A stretch of DNA of 64,000 bases, taken from the NCBI GenBank assembly GCA_029747015.1, contig JAKOGI010001266.1:206642-270641 (forward strand), in the 5' to 3' direction. The stretch comes from Carnegiea gigantea (lineage: Eukaryota; Streptophyta; Magnoliopsida; Caryophyllales; Cactaceae). The notes under the pieces are model-generated. The model was not told the DNA's origin and made no database searches. It worked only from the letters and a program-made list of their open reading frames with translations. Both the position numbers and the translations under genes were made by a program. This document shows, piece after piece, positions 46,301-57,736 of the stretch (position 1 is its first letter; the number at the start of each line of letters is the position of its first letter).

Positions 46301-48074
46301 AGTACACTCCTCATCCCTGCATTCGCATGTTTATTCTATTCATTGGGAATAATGAAATATTAAAGCGGGGGGAGTGGGTTCTATGTTGTTATCTGCAAGG
46401 TGCATCTTATGAAGGATTGAGGTTGTGCATCTTGTGCATACACTCTTGCATTTAGCATTTTAGTTACATGATTAGGATGCATTAGTTGCACTGTTCTTTT
46501 TATTTGTAGTTGAGCATATAGTCTAGTGCATTTAGGCTAGAAATCTATATCGCAAAAGGAGATCTGTCAAGTCAGGAGCGCACAAGCTTTCGAGGTAACC
46601 CTTTTCACCCCACTCTTCATTATCCTTTATGTGTTTTATTTCTTTCTTAGTTAGATTTACTGCTTTAAAAAAAACCCCAAAAAGAAGGACTTGAAATTTG
46701 TTATGAAAACCCCTCCGATGGTGACATTCAAGGGGTGATGATTCGTTTGATGGTTGTGTTAGCTTGTGATGAATGAGGCTCAATTTGGGTGAACTCATGT
46801 GAAAAGGTTGCAAAAATGATTTGGCCACTTGGTTACTCTGTGCTTGTGCATTTGCCTCTGAGAACTGTCACGTTGTAAAGTGTTTGAACCTATTAGCCAA
46901 CCTTTTGAGCTATTGTTTGGACTATGGTAGAAAGACCAGTGAGACTTTTGAGCCGATAAGGACTATTCATTTTACATAGTCTAAACTCCTTTTCATGAGT
47001 GATAAACCCTCCTGTGTGCGCACCTCTAGAACTTGGCTTGACTCTCTTTAAAATCATGCTTTGCATGTGCATAATATTGATATGATTGAGGCATTCATTT
47101 GGATTGTAAACTACATGAGCTAAAAAGCTATCACCTGTTATTAATGCCTTTGCTAGCCCCTTTAAGCCTTTCCCTATCATTTGGTTCACCCTTGACTACT
47201 TAGCCCTTGGCCTGAAATGAACAGACCTACTCTTAGCCAAGTTAGTAGAGCAAGGATGTGAACTATAATTGGTTGGAAAATATGTTTGCTGGTATTCTTC
47301 AGGATGGTTGGCTAGGTTATTGTTACTTGCTGGGAATGGGGAGTTAAACTAGTTTTACCCTTTGTCATTCATCTCTCTACTTGCTGAAAAAAAAAAGAAA
47401 AAAAAAGAGGAAGAAAAAAAACAAATGAAAAAAAAACAGAAAAAGGCATGGAAATAAAATGTTTGGCATCAGCAAATCTTCAATAAGTGTTTCAACTTTC
47501 TCAACACCCGGTAATGACGATGTGAGGATGCGGAGTTTGTGTTGAAATACTTGACTTGGCTAATTAGCTTCTTTTTACCTAAATATTCCACTCTTTAAGT
47601 TAAACGCTGGCCCCATCACATCCCTTAAAAGTCCTTATGATCAACATTTGTGTGTACGACCTCAGTGGTAGAGAATCAATAGTTTTTGCCAAGCCCATGG
47701 TAGTGTGCATACACTGAGAGCGGTCTTGAGTGTTGATTCTACCCTAAATACATAAGAGGAGTATTCCATTCTTCTTACCCCTAAAGGTGAGGATCTACCA
47801 GTCTCACGAGCTCACTAGCAGTTTGGGGGAAGGCATGACACATCTTGACAGTTTGATATGGGTATCAATTCTTGCACCATTACCTTGTGGTTTCTACTCT
47901 TGTTGTGACAGCTATGCTTCTAAGAGTTGAGTTCTACCTCGATTGAATCTCCTAATTGTGAGTTGTGAAACCTATTAGATTTGACTGTCATTACTTGTCT
48001 GAAGAGGTTGGTACCTTGATACGCATCTGCCCCCTGGCCTTTCGATTTACGAGCTTGCTTGGGGACAAGCAAGA
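46301..48074 (+). other. C 3' untranslated region
   Basis: About 1.8 kb without a supported ORF. It includes an A-rich run at 47385-47460 and phrases shared with EH (GAGGATCTACCAGTC, TTTGGGGGAAGGCATGACAC, TTCTTGCACCAT) at 47780-47880. It ends in GCTTGCTTGGGGACAAGC, itself an imperfect inverted repeat. Confidence 0.6.
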
Positions 48075-48090
48075 AATAAGTAGGTGAGAG
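48075..48090 (+). other. C polypurine tract (probable)
   Basis: AATAAGTAGGTGAGAG before the inferred LTR start TTAATAAACC. The EH counterpart is AAGCATGGGGAAG before TGATGAAGC. Confidence 0.45.
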
Positions 48091-48240
48091 TTAATAAACC
48101 ACCATTTTCACTGATTTTTCAACCTAGTTTTGCCCTTATCCTCCTATAACTTCATGCTTTATCTTGACGAGAAAAGGGTAAACGTGTCCTCTTCAGTCCA
48201 AATTATGCTTGTATGTGATATTTCTTGCTTTTTAGGTATC
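48091..48240 (+). repeat. C 3' LTR, first 150 bases before the D insertion
   Basis: Begins TTAATAAACCACC (EH: TTGATGAAGCTCC). Interrupted after GTATC by element D and continued at 59440. Confidence 0.6.
48236..48240. repeat. left target-site duplication of element D
   Basis: GTATC, identical to 59435-59439. Confidence 0.95.
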
Positions 48241-49938
48241 TGTTGTATTTAGGGGTACTTACCCACAAGAGGGGGGTGAATTGTGGTGTTCGATTTTTGC
48301 GTATTTACTGGCAAACACCCTCTTGATTGCAGAGGTTGTTCTCGAATTACAAACAACCTTCTGTCTTGTTTGCACCAGATGTTTTCAATTTGCTCAAAGG
48401 CGAAAATCAACAAGATAAATGCGGAAATAAAGCACACACAATTTTTCCGTGGAAAACACCTCTAGCCCAACTGAGGTGTGAAAAACCACGACCTACCTCG
48501 TGTAGGATTTAACCACTTCCACTAACGGGCTTCACACGTTACAAATGTAACACACCTTGTTATAACTTGCAACCACGTAACCTTCTTTTCTAAGAAAGGT
48601 TACACCACGTCCAAATCTCACCAGATTGGACACGTCCAAAGTCCACACGACTGAGGACCACTCACTCACTTTTCTGATCCAAGATCAGGGTTACAAAACA
48701 CCTTACGGGGGTGCTTCTGATTTAAGCAGATGTAAGGTACAATGAGGTCCTAGTATGCCAATATCTTGAAAGCTCAGCTTAAACACAACTTGTCTCGGTT
48801 TTTCTTTTCTCAAGAGTAGCTCGAAAAATTCTTCTCACTAGAAAAACCACTTTTGTAATTTTCCCCCTTTTTGCGTATGTTGTGTATGTTTCTCGTTTTT
48901 TCTCATCTTCTGAATGGGAGTGAAATGTTGAGATTTTAAACAAAAAATCCAACGGTCAAAAACAAGGAGAAGTGATAAAATCAGCTATGCTTAGCAAAGA
49001 AAGATTTTTGCTTAGCACAAAGAATTCCAACGGCTAAAAGATCAATGACGATAGAGTTTTCTCAATATTGTAGGGATTTGATTTTTGGAAGATAGAAGTC
49101 TACCTTTTCCCCCTTAAAAAATAGCCGTGAGATACATGGGAAAGAATCTCAGCTTTGAATTTTGAATTAATCACTTCCCAAAGGATAAGAAAGAAATATT
49201 TTCGGTTTTGGTAAATATTTTCCAAAATCAGTTTTGCAAATCTCCCAAGGGATTTTCATATCAAAAAGATTTTCTACAGCTTAAATTGCTGTCTTGGAAT
49301 TTTATCAAAATATATTAGAGCTTTTGGCCAACCAAAATAAGTTTTCCAAAGTAACCGGGTTTGGCCGTTGCAGTTCAGAAACACCCTAGGTACCCTGTTT
49401 ACAGGGTTGTTCAAACTTGGTGTTCTGAAGCAAATAGCGCAACCGATTCAAGAGTGGTTAGTTAGAGACTTTTCAAGATTGGCATATTAACAAGTGTCTA
49501 AAAAAAAAACTTAAATTACCCAAGACATCTTGTTGTAGATCCAGTCATCTTGTTCAAGATGAATACGCTGCCCCAACCACCTAGACCAACCTGTTTGTCA
49601 GGTTGTTCTTGTATCGCTTGAGTTCAGAAAGGCCTGTTTGCTGGATTGTCCTTGAAACACCTAGCCTGTTTGCCAGGTTGTTCTTGTATTGCTTGAGTTC
49701 AGAAACTGATCTTAACACACAATCAACTCATCGAGGTGGTGTTCTTGACTTGAGCGTGAGTCGTCAAGGTATGAGACCTGTTCTTAAGACTTGTTCTCAA
49801 CATTCAGCAAACAAGTTAAGACGCATATTGAAAATAACAGTGTATGCCTGTTTGGAGAACTTTGTTTGGAGCAACATTACTTAAGAGCATTTTACACTTG
49901 GGTTTGTTGTCATCAAAACTGAATATACTAATTCAACA
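48241..49938 (-). repeat. D 3' LTR (1698 bp)
   Basis: In the minus sense it starts TGTTGAATTAG at 49938 and ends ACAACA at 48241. It carries two near-identical 40-base direct repeats around 49588-49630 and 49666-49708 built on CCTGTTTGYCAGGTTGTTCT. Confidence 0.95.
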
Positions 49939-49952
49939 ATTTCCCCCTTTTT
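49939..49952 (-). other. D polypurine tract
   Basis: AAAAAGGGGGAAAT on the minus strand, directly against the 3' LTR. Confidence 0.9.
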
Positions 49953-50082
49953 GATGATGACAAACCAAGTGTCCATATTGACCCAAAAAAAAAAAATTTT
50001 AATGCTGATAGGGATCCACGTAGGTACAAGGAGTTAGTCAGGGTCAGGTTCATTCGTCACACATTGTCAATAGATTACACTA

Positions 50083-50096
50083 TTCTTCCCCCTTTT
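50083..50096 (-). other. D second, internal polypurine tract
   Basis: AAAAGGGGGAAGAA, preceded by GATGCC, about 150 bases upstream of the terminal tract. Repeated tracts upstream of the 3' LTR are a known Sirevirus trait. Confidence 0.7.
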
Positions 50097-50214
50097 GGCA
50101 TCATTGAAAAAACAAGACGGTTGCAAGAAAAGCATAGAAAGCATTGCAAATAGATATTTCTTTGCAAAAAGAAAACAGTACAATGCCAAACCAACAAAAA
50201 ATGGATTTTGACAA

Positions 50215-52091
50215 TCAGGGAGCAGGGGGTGGTTTCGTTTGCAGAGGAGGAATGCTGGGGGCAAGGGTGGAGAGAAGGGTAAGCAAATCTTCATGGCGTT
50301 TGGCGGAGAGGGCTTGTTTCTTAGCAAGAGCAGCCTTGACGGCTGAGAGCTCATCCTTGAGGCGAGCATTGTCCTCAAGAACAGCCTCAACCTTGATGGA
50401 AGGTTGCCCAGAAACAGGTGGTCGAGGTGGTCGACGACCCTGTTTGGAGACTGACCCTTCGCCAATCTCATAGCCACACCCTAGCAGGGTGTCAATCCCA
50501 ATCTCATCAATGATTTGGGCCGCCACTCTCCGTGTGAGCGCTATCCCAAAGTGCTCAAACACCCTTGTCAGCAGAAACCATAGCCAAGATCATGTGCCCG
50601 GGTGGTGTTCGCAATTCGCCCTATGTGGCGAATCATGATTGCAGGGAGGTTTATTGGTTCCTCCCGATCCAGTAGGTCCACCAGACATTGATCGAGGGCA
50701 TCTACTGAGTTTCGCCCTTGACCTCGCGGAATTATGTTCTTGATGGTGAACATAAACAGTAGTTGGTGTAGGGAGGTCATTTCACCCGTCTTAACCGAGA
50801 GGAGTGTTCTCAGGCCCTGTTTCTGACTGAGGCGTTGGGACACCTCTAGGAGCCTGGATGTTGCCAGGGCAGTTTTGTCTTCCCTTACATACACAGCAAA
50901 GCCTTGTGAGGGCACCCCCAATATTTTCCCAAGCGTGGGCGCATCAACCTTAATGCCTTGCCCATTTACCAAACTTGTCACCACCCCTTTGGTGACACTG
51001 CAGTTGGCGTAAAACTCAGCCAACTCAGGCACAGAACACCCCAACTGGGTGTTTGCAAACAAGTCGAGCCAGCCTTGGGCTCGCAACTTGCTCAGGAACA
51101 CCCCCAGACCATGTTCCTCGAAAAAACGTATATTCACTACCTTCCCCCTGACGACATTGCGCTTAAGCAATTGTGCATGTTTGTCAGTCATAGGAGAGGG
51201 AGTGGACTTCTTTGGGCGTTTGGGAGGAGGAACAGAGGTGGTAGCGTTTGGTAGGGGAGCTGTTCTGGGCTTTCTTTTGAGGGGTGAGGTTGCAGGAGAG
51301 GGCTTCATAGCAGGTTTAGAGGTGGATTTTGGAGGAGCTTGATCTTCAGAGGACTCGGAGAACACCGGTGTTCCCTGTTTGAAAGAGGTGTTCTCAGAGT
51401 CAGAACTCGAGAACTCCTCGGTAGAAGAAGAGGAAATCTCCTCGATAATTGGAGCAGAGGGTTTGGAGATACGGGGAGCGGATTGAAAAGCAATTCTGGT
51501 AGATTTGCGAGAAGGCTTGGAGGATTTGGGAGAAGAGGGAGTTTGAGAGGGCTGAGACCTTGGTTGTGGCCTTGTTCTTGGCGTTCTGCTGCGCCTGGCC
51601 ACTATTTTTACCCTTTTCCTTTTCTCTCTGGTTTGAGCAACCGGAGTAGTGAGTTCAGCGTCAGGGAGAGAATCCTCCTCCTGACTCTCCTCTGATGTCT
51701 CATACGAATTCCCTCGGAAATCGACATTCAGATCCTCCACACACACGGCGTCAAAAGAGTCTTTCCCTGTTTCTGGCACTGTTTCAGGAAACAGCCCAAA
51801 AGGACAGGGTTCGAAATTATCACTAAACCCTTTAGGGGTTTCCAAGATTTTGTCTTGAGGCCCCGATGGTGCACCCTCCGACTCTACTTTAAGGGGACAT
51901 GCAATTGACCCCACAAGAAACACCAATTCCCTTCCACAATTAAAGGGAATATCGTCCATCCCTATCCCTACTGATTTTAGGGACAAGCTTTTCAGAAATC
52001 TGAAAGGCTTGTACAGGATTGGGCGCGGGGGAGCAGGGATTGAGGACGCACAAACCAGGGCTTTTGAGTTGGAGGTGTGGTTGGAAGCCAT
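50215..52091 (-). pseudogene. D third ORF (env-position), with one frame change
   Basis: The main frame, 52091-50568 (507 codons), has an acidic and Ser/Pro/Lys-rich N-terminal half (basic RRSRTPRTRPQPRSQ, then SSSTEEFSSSDSENTS), then from about residue 320 a globular domain: FFEEHGLGVFLSKLRAQGW, PELAEFYANCSVT, GQGIKVDAPTLGKILGVPSQG, and IMIRHIGRIANTT. It stops at 50568, but the next frame continues directly with VFEHFGIALTRR and a likely coiled coil (VLEDNARLKDELSAVKAAL) to 50215. A single-base loss near 50575 explains this. The globular part looks like the 'putative plant transposon protein' domain. Function is unknown; env-like roles have been proposed for Sireviruses, but no clear signal peptide is present. 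Confidence 0.75.
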
Positions 52092-52589
52092 TGTTGCTAG
52101 AGGAGAGAGATTAGGGTTTTAGGCTGTTTGCGGGGTTTGTTTCTGAAAAGAAGAACTGAGAACAGGGCATTTAAAGCGAGAGAGAGAGAGCACCCCAAAA
52201 TCTTTTAAAAGATCTCTTGATTTGCAACGGGTGAGAACATTAAAAGCGTGTGCCTTGGGAAGGAGGGAGGTTTAAAGAGAACACATTCCCATACGCATTG
52301 AACAACCAAGGGACGTACCTGTTCTTTCCGCTCGATCAAGATACCTGCCTGTTCTTTGCCGTTTGATTTTGACTCATTTGAACTGGGGGTGGCAGAGTTG
52401 CTCCAGTGATCCTTAGTACATCCCCTTATGCTGCACTCTTTGTAAAAAAACGTACGCAATTCGAGTGTATGCACTCATTGTACATAAATCACATCAGTTG
52501 CTAATAAGAGTTGCAAACAAGGGGAGAGAACAAGGTGTAGAGGTTGTTTTTACCAAACCTAGTTCATGTCTTGGAAACAAGTATCTCAG
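52092..52589 (-). other. D spacer between pol and the third ORF
   Basis: About 500 bases with no supported ORF. It contains GA-rich GAGAGAGAGAG (52180-52192 region) and may hold the leader for the third ORF. The sense-strand frame 52474-52205 shows no motif. Confidence 0.5.
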
Positions 52590-55500
52590 GGTGTTCTTAC
52601 CAACCCTAGTTCCAGTCTATTTCTTTCAAATTGATCTCTAGCTAGTGCCTTAGTGAATATATCAGCAATTTGATTTTCCGTTGTGCAAAAATTCATAGAA
52701 ATTAAACCCTTTTCAACATTATCTCTCAAGAAATGATGTCGAATGTCAATATGCTTTGTTCTTTTATGTTGACATGGATTTTTGGCAATGTTAATTGCAC
52801 TTGTGTTGTCACAAAAAATAGGAATGCATCCAGTGTCAACACAAAAGTCCTTAAGCTATTGTCTTATCCACAACAGTTGAGCACAACATGAAGCTGCTGC
52901 AACATATTCAGCTTCTACTGTGGACATGGCAACTAAATGTTGCTTCTTGGTAGCCCAAGATACCAAACAAGGTCCAAGAAAGTGAGCCATACCTGAGGTA
53001 CTCTTTCTATCAACTAGGAATCCAGCATAGTCAGCGTCAGCATATCCAACAAGATCAAAATTGCAACCTCCAGGATACCATAAAGCTAAATTGGGTGTAT
53101 GTTTCAAATATCTTAGTATCCGTTTAACAGCTTTAAGATGAGTCTCTTTAGGGCAAGACTGAAAACGGGCACATAAACCGACACTAAAAACAATGTCGGG
53201 CCTACTAGCGGTAAGGTATAAGAGTGACCCTATCATGCCCCTATAGAGTTTCTCCTCAACTGAGGGACTTCCATCATCCATTACCAACTTAGTAGAAGGA
53301 GAAATGGGAGTATCAATGGGCTTGGCCGACTCCATCCCAAAACGCTTAAGTAGTTCCTTAATATACTTTTGTTGATGGATCATGGTGCCGTTTGGAGTTT
53401 GCTTGATTTGTAAGCCTAAGAAAAAGTTAAGCTCACCCATCATGCTCATCTCAAACTCACTCCTCATCATATTTGAAAATTCATTGCATAAATCATGATG
53501 AGTTGCACCAAATATAATGTCATCAACATATATTTGGACAATCAATAAATGTTCCCCCTTAGATTTTAGAAACAAGGTATTGTCTACCTTGCCTCTTCTA
53601 AAATTATTTTCAAGTAAAAAACTTGACAAACGTTCATACCAAGCTCTAGGAGCTTGTTTTAAACCATAAAGAGCTTTGTCAAGTTTGAAAACATGGTTAG
53701 GAAATTCACTGTTTTCAAAACCAGGGGGTTGTTTGACATACACCTCTTCTTTAAGGTATCCGTTTAGGAATGCACTTTTCACGTCCATTTGATATAGCTT
53801 GATTTCCATATGAGCTGCAAAGGCTATTAGGATTCGAATAGCCTCAATTCTAGCAACTGGTGCAAAGGTTTCTTCATAATCGATCCCTTCTTCTTGGTTA
53901 TACCCTTGAACAACCAGCCGTGCCTTGTTCCTAGTGACTGTTCCTGACTCATCCAGTTTGTTTCGGAACACCCACTTGGTTCCAATGATTGTTCTCTCTG
54001 CAGGTTTAGGTACCAGGTGCCATACTCTGTTTCTTTTAAATTGATGGAGCTCTTCTTGCATTGCCGTGACCCAATCTGAATCTGCAAGAGCTTCATTCAC
54101 ATTCTTTGGCTCAATGTTAGAGAGAAAAGCATAGAAAGCACAAAAATTCTTAAGCTTAGACCTAGTCTGCACTCCACTGTTAATATCGGATAGAATTTGA
54201 TTAAGGGGGTGTGAACTGTGGTGCTTCCATGGGCATGGAGTAAGTAGATCCACAGACACATGCTCTACTCTAGCCGGAATATTTGGAGAATCAGGCTCAC
54301 GAACACCTCCTGAGCCTGGTTTTGCACCTGTTTGTAAGCCTGTTCCTAAAGAACATGGTCCCGAACAGGGTTCAACGGTGTTTCCTCCTGTTTGGTGTTC
54401 ACCTTGCCTGCCGTTTTGAGGAACAACTTCTGGGCCTGTTGTCTCCATGGTGTTCTTACCTTGTCTCTCATGGAGCAACACTTCTTTTCGAACAAGACCT
54501 AATTCAAATTCTTCCTCCTGTGCATTATTCTCACTCAACGAGTTAGATTCGTCAAAAAGCACATGCACACTTTCCTCAACGCACAAGGTTCTTTTGTTAA
54601 AAACTTTGTATGCCTTGCTGTGAGAGGAATAATCGAGAAATATTGCCTCATCACTCCTGGGATCAAACTTTCCTAAAGCATCCTTCCCATTATTATGCAC
54701 AAAACACCTACAACCGAATGTTCTTAAATGCATAATGTTGGGCTTTCTGCCTTTGAAGAGTTCGTAGGGAGTTTTGTTCAAAATAGGTCTAATCATACAT
54801 CTATTCATAATGTAACATGATGTGTTCAAAGCTTCTGCCCAAAAGTTCCTAGGGAGACCACTAGCAATAAGCATTGTCCTAGTCATGTCTTCTAGGGTGC
54901 GGTTTTTGCGCTCAACCACCCCATTCTGTTGGGGTGTTCTTGGGGCCGAGAAGTTATGATCAACACCATGCGTATTACAAAATTCTGTAAAACTTGTATT
55001 TTCAAATTCAGTACCATGATCAGACCTCAAGCTAACCAATGAGTGTCCTACTCTCTTTTCAACCTTTTTGAGAAAGGCAGTAAAATTCTCAAAAGTTTCA
55101 TCCTTGGAGGCCAAGAACAGGGTCCAAGTAAATCGAGAGTAATCATCCACTATGACAAGCACATACCTCTTCCCACCTCTACTTGTTATCCTCATAGGAC
55201 CACATAGATCAATGTGTAGTAATTCAAGAGGTCGGGTAGTGCTAGCACACCTTTTTGATTTAAAAGACAATCTGACTTGTTTTCGTTTTGCACAAGCTTC
55301 ACAAACCTTGTCATCATCAAATTTGATGGAAAGTAGTCCAACAACTAGGTCTTTGGAAACAAGTTTGTTCAAAAGAGTGAGACTCGCATGACCTAGTCTC
55401 TTGTACCAGAGCATTATATTATCATTTAAAGCGCTCAAACAAGTCAGGTTGTTTTGGGGAAGTGTGGAAATACATACTTTGTAAACATTTTTGTGACGCT

Positions 55501-55906
55501 TCCCCTTCAATACAACGTCTCCTGTGTTGGCATTGACAACCAAGCAATGTGTTCGTGAGAACACCACTAGATTGTTCTTGTCACACAGTTGGGACACACT
55601 TAGTAAATTATGCTTTAAACCATCAACTAAGTGCACATTATCAATTGAGTGGGAGAGAGTTTTACCAATGCTACCTATACCGACAATTGTCCCAGACTTG
55701 CCGTTTCCAAAAGCCACGCTCCCACCGGTTGAAACTGTAAGTGAGAGAAAGTTTGATTTTTCTCCGGTCATATGCCGTGAACACCCACTATCAACATACC
55801 ACAGCTGCCTGTTTTCAAGGTTATTTTCTGAGCTATTTGCCAGGGTGTTTCTTACCCTGTTTGCTGGGTTATTTGCGGGGTTGTTCTCTCTCACTTCAGC
55901 CTGCAA
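52590..55906 (-). CDS. pol: D pol: protease, integrase, reverse transcriptase, RNase H (nonsense codon near the end)
   Basis: 1016 codons from 55906 to a TAG at 52856-52858; homologous sequence continues in the same frame to about 52590. Domains by residue: protease [13 protein letters not shown] at about 36-48; integrase zinc part (H173, then CEAC at 202-205) and catalytic D233, D296, E332 with the usual 35-residue spacing, motif [26 protein letters not shown]; Gly/Pro-rich linker 470-600; RT from about 640 ([35 protein letters not shown] near 796 at 53519-53530); RNase H ADADYAG near 958 and TVEAEY near 1000. The third RNase H Asp (CDNTSA) lies after the TAG, so a full enzyme needs readthrough. 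The frame is open through gag's TGA upstream. Confidence 0.92.
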
Positions 55907-55912
55907 AACAAA

Positions 55913-57679
55913 TCAAGGGTTAGTTTTGGGAACCCAGATCCACTTGGGTCCCATTCTTTTAGACAAATAAAGCTCATCTTTCCTAATCCAGATTTGTTTC
56001 ACATACCTTTCATTCTTTTCAATGGCATACCTTCTTGAAGGACATGAATATTGATAGTGACCAGTTTTACCACAATGAAAGCAAACAATGTTTTCAGGTA
56101 ATCCCACATACTTTCTATGAATTGGGTAAACTGTTCGTTTAGGCTTATATCCAAGTCCCTTTTTGTTTCGACTGTGGTGAGTGTTTAACCAATCAAGGGC
56201 TTGTGAGGACTTGCTCCACAACCTGTTTGTGGCAAGGTCGTGTTCTGTGTGTTTTGCTTTAGCCGACAGGTTCTTGTTTTCAGCAAGCAAAATTTCGACC
56301 TTTTCTTTAAGCTCAAGGGTTTCCTTTTCAGCCTTGGCTTGATTGGTGGTATATTTTACTTCGTTCAAGATCAAGGTCTCCCTAAGGTCATTTATGGTTT
56401 GATGTGAAGCTAGAATTTCTCTTTCAGCCTCAAGTTTCTCATTCTTAAGGATCTCATTTTCTAGTTCTAGGTCTCGGACATCTCGTTTCAATTCAACACA
56501 AGTATCCATCAAGGTATACAAAAGTTTTTCGAGAGTTGCTTTATTGAGACCACGTACCTTGTTCTTGAGATCAGTCAAGCTGTTTGTGGATTCATCATCT
56601 GAGTCTGAGTCACTTTGTGCCATGAGAGCTACAGCATCTCCTTCACTTTCAGATTCACCTTCATCCTCAGAAGAGTCTCCCCAGGCAGCAAGCATAGCCT
56701 TCGAGAATCTTTTGCCTGAGGTGTTCACAGGTTGTTTTCGAACCTGTTTTCTGGGTTGTTCGAACTCCTGCTCTTCTCGAAGCAGAGGGCAGTTTTTCAC
56801 AAGGTGATCTGGTTTGCCACATTTAAAACACCCTGTGAACTGTTCTCGAGGGGTGTTTCTGGATTTACTGAAGTCCTTTCTTTTGCTGTTTTCTTTGACC
56901 TTTTTGAAGAATTTCTTAAACTTTCGTGTCATTAAGGCCATCTCTTCATCCTCAAGGTCAGAGTCATCATCCTCTTGTGCTTTCAAGGCAAGCCCACGAT
57001 CCTTCTTCTGCTCCTCTTTTTGTTGTGAGTTCTTTCTGAGTTCATAGGTTTGAAGATTGCCAATCAACTCGTCGAGGGTGATCTTGTTCATGTCTTTAGC
57101 TTCTTGGATGGCTGTCACCTTCGCTTCCCAAGACCGAGGCAAAATCCTTAGAATCTTTCTCACCAGCTCTTCTGTGGTGAAGGATTTTCCCAGGGATTTT
57201 AGCTCGTTTGTTATGTGGGTGAAGCGTGTGTACATATCCATCACGTTCTCACGATCACCCATATCAAACAACTCATATTGCCTCATGAGTAGCTCAATAC
57301 GTGATTGTTTGACTTGACTTGTTCCTTCATGAGCTACTTGGAGGGCATTCCATATCTCCTGGGCTGACTCACACTCTGAGATACGTGTATATTCATCTGG
57401 ACCTAGGCCAAAATATAATAGCTTCTTGGCCTTGGCATTCTTTTCCATTTTCTTATAGTCTTCAGCATCAAACTCTATGGGTTCCTTGGGAACCTTCTTA
57501 CCATCTTCAAGCACCTTGGTGGGAACAAGGGGCCCGTTCTTGATGAGCATCCATAACTCATAATCTTCTGCCTGAATATAGTTCTCCATCCTATTCTTCC
57601 ACCAACTATAATGTTGGCCGTTGAAATAGGGTGGCCGAGTAATGGATTGCCCTTCAAGAATTCCTTGTGGTGTACTCAT
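55913..57679 (-). CDS. gag: D gag, 588 codons
   Basis: ATG at 57679, 42 bases after the primer site; first in-frame ATG. N-terminal copia capsid domain (residues about 10-230: FNGQHYSWWKNRMENYI, LYFGLGPDEYTRI, EIWNALQVAHEGT, LLMRQYELFDM, RILPRSWEAKVTAI), an acidic/basic hinge, zinc knuckle CFKCGKPDHLVKNC near 285, an acidic Ser-rich stretch, a long coiled coil (about 370-480, ELENEILKNEKLEAEREIL), and a second knuckle CFHCGKTGHYQYSC near 535. It packages element RNA in cytoplasmic particles. It ends WVPKTNP-TGA, in the same frame as pol with two codons between stop and the pol Met. Confidence 0.95.
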   Translation of the reverse strand: MSTPQGILEGQSITRPPYFNGQHYSWWKNRMENYIQAEDYELWMLIKNGPLVPTKVLEDGKKVPKEPIEFDAEDYKKMEKNAKAKKLLYFGLGPDEYTRISECESAQEIWNALQVAHEGTSQVKQSRIELLMRQYELFDMGDRENVMDMYTRFTHITNELKSLGKSFTTEELVRKILRILPRSWEAKVTAIQEAKDMNKITLDELIGNLQTYELRKNSQQKEEQKKDRGLALKAQEDDDSDLEDEEMALMTRKFKKFFKKVKENSKRKDFSKSRNTPREQFTGCFKCGKPDHLVKNCPLLREEQEFEQPRKQVRKQPVNTSGKRFSKAMLAAWGDSSEDEGESESEGDAVALMAQSDSDSDDESTNSLTDLKNKVRGLNKATLEKLLYTLMDTCVELKRDVRDLELENEILKNEKLEAEREILASHQTINDLRETLILNEVKYTTNQAKAEKETLELKEKVEILLAENKNLSAKAKHTEHDLATNRLWSKSSQALDWLNTHHSRNKKGLGYKPKRTVYPIHRKYVGLPENIVCFHCGKTGHYQYSCPSRRYAIEKNERYVKQIWIRKDELYLSKRMGPKWIWVPKTNP

Positions 57680-57736
57680 CTTCAGAATCTCTCAAGGTGT
57701 TAGCCCTTTTGTGAGAGAACCTGCTCTGATACCACT
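57680..57736 (-). other. D leader and primer-binding site (57721-57734), initiator tRNA-Met
   Basis: The minus strand reads TGGTATCAGAGCAG two bases after the 5' LTR, a perfect match to the core initiator tRNA-Met complement, followed by a 41-base leader to the gag ATG. Confidence 0.95.

Noticed and set aside
48249..48512. ORFs in the D LTRs (for example 48249-48437 minus, repeated at 57745-57933)
   Set aside because: They are conserved only because the two LTRs are copies of one sequence; no motif and no coding signal.
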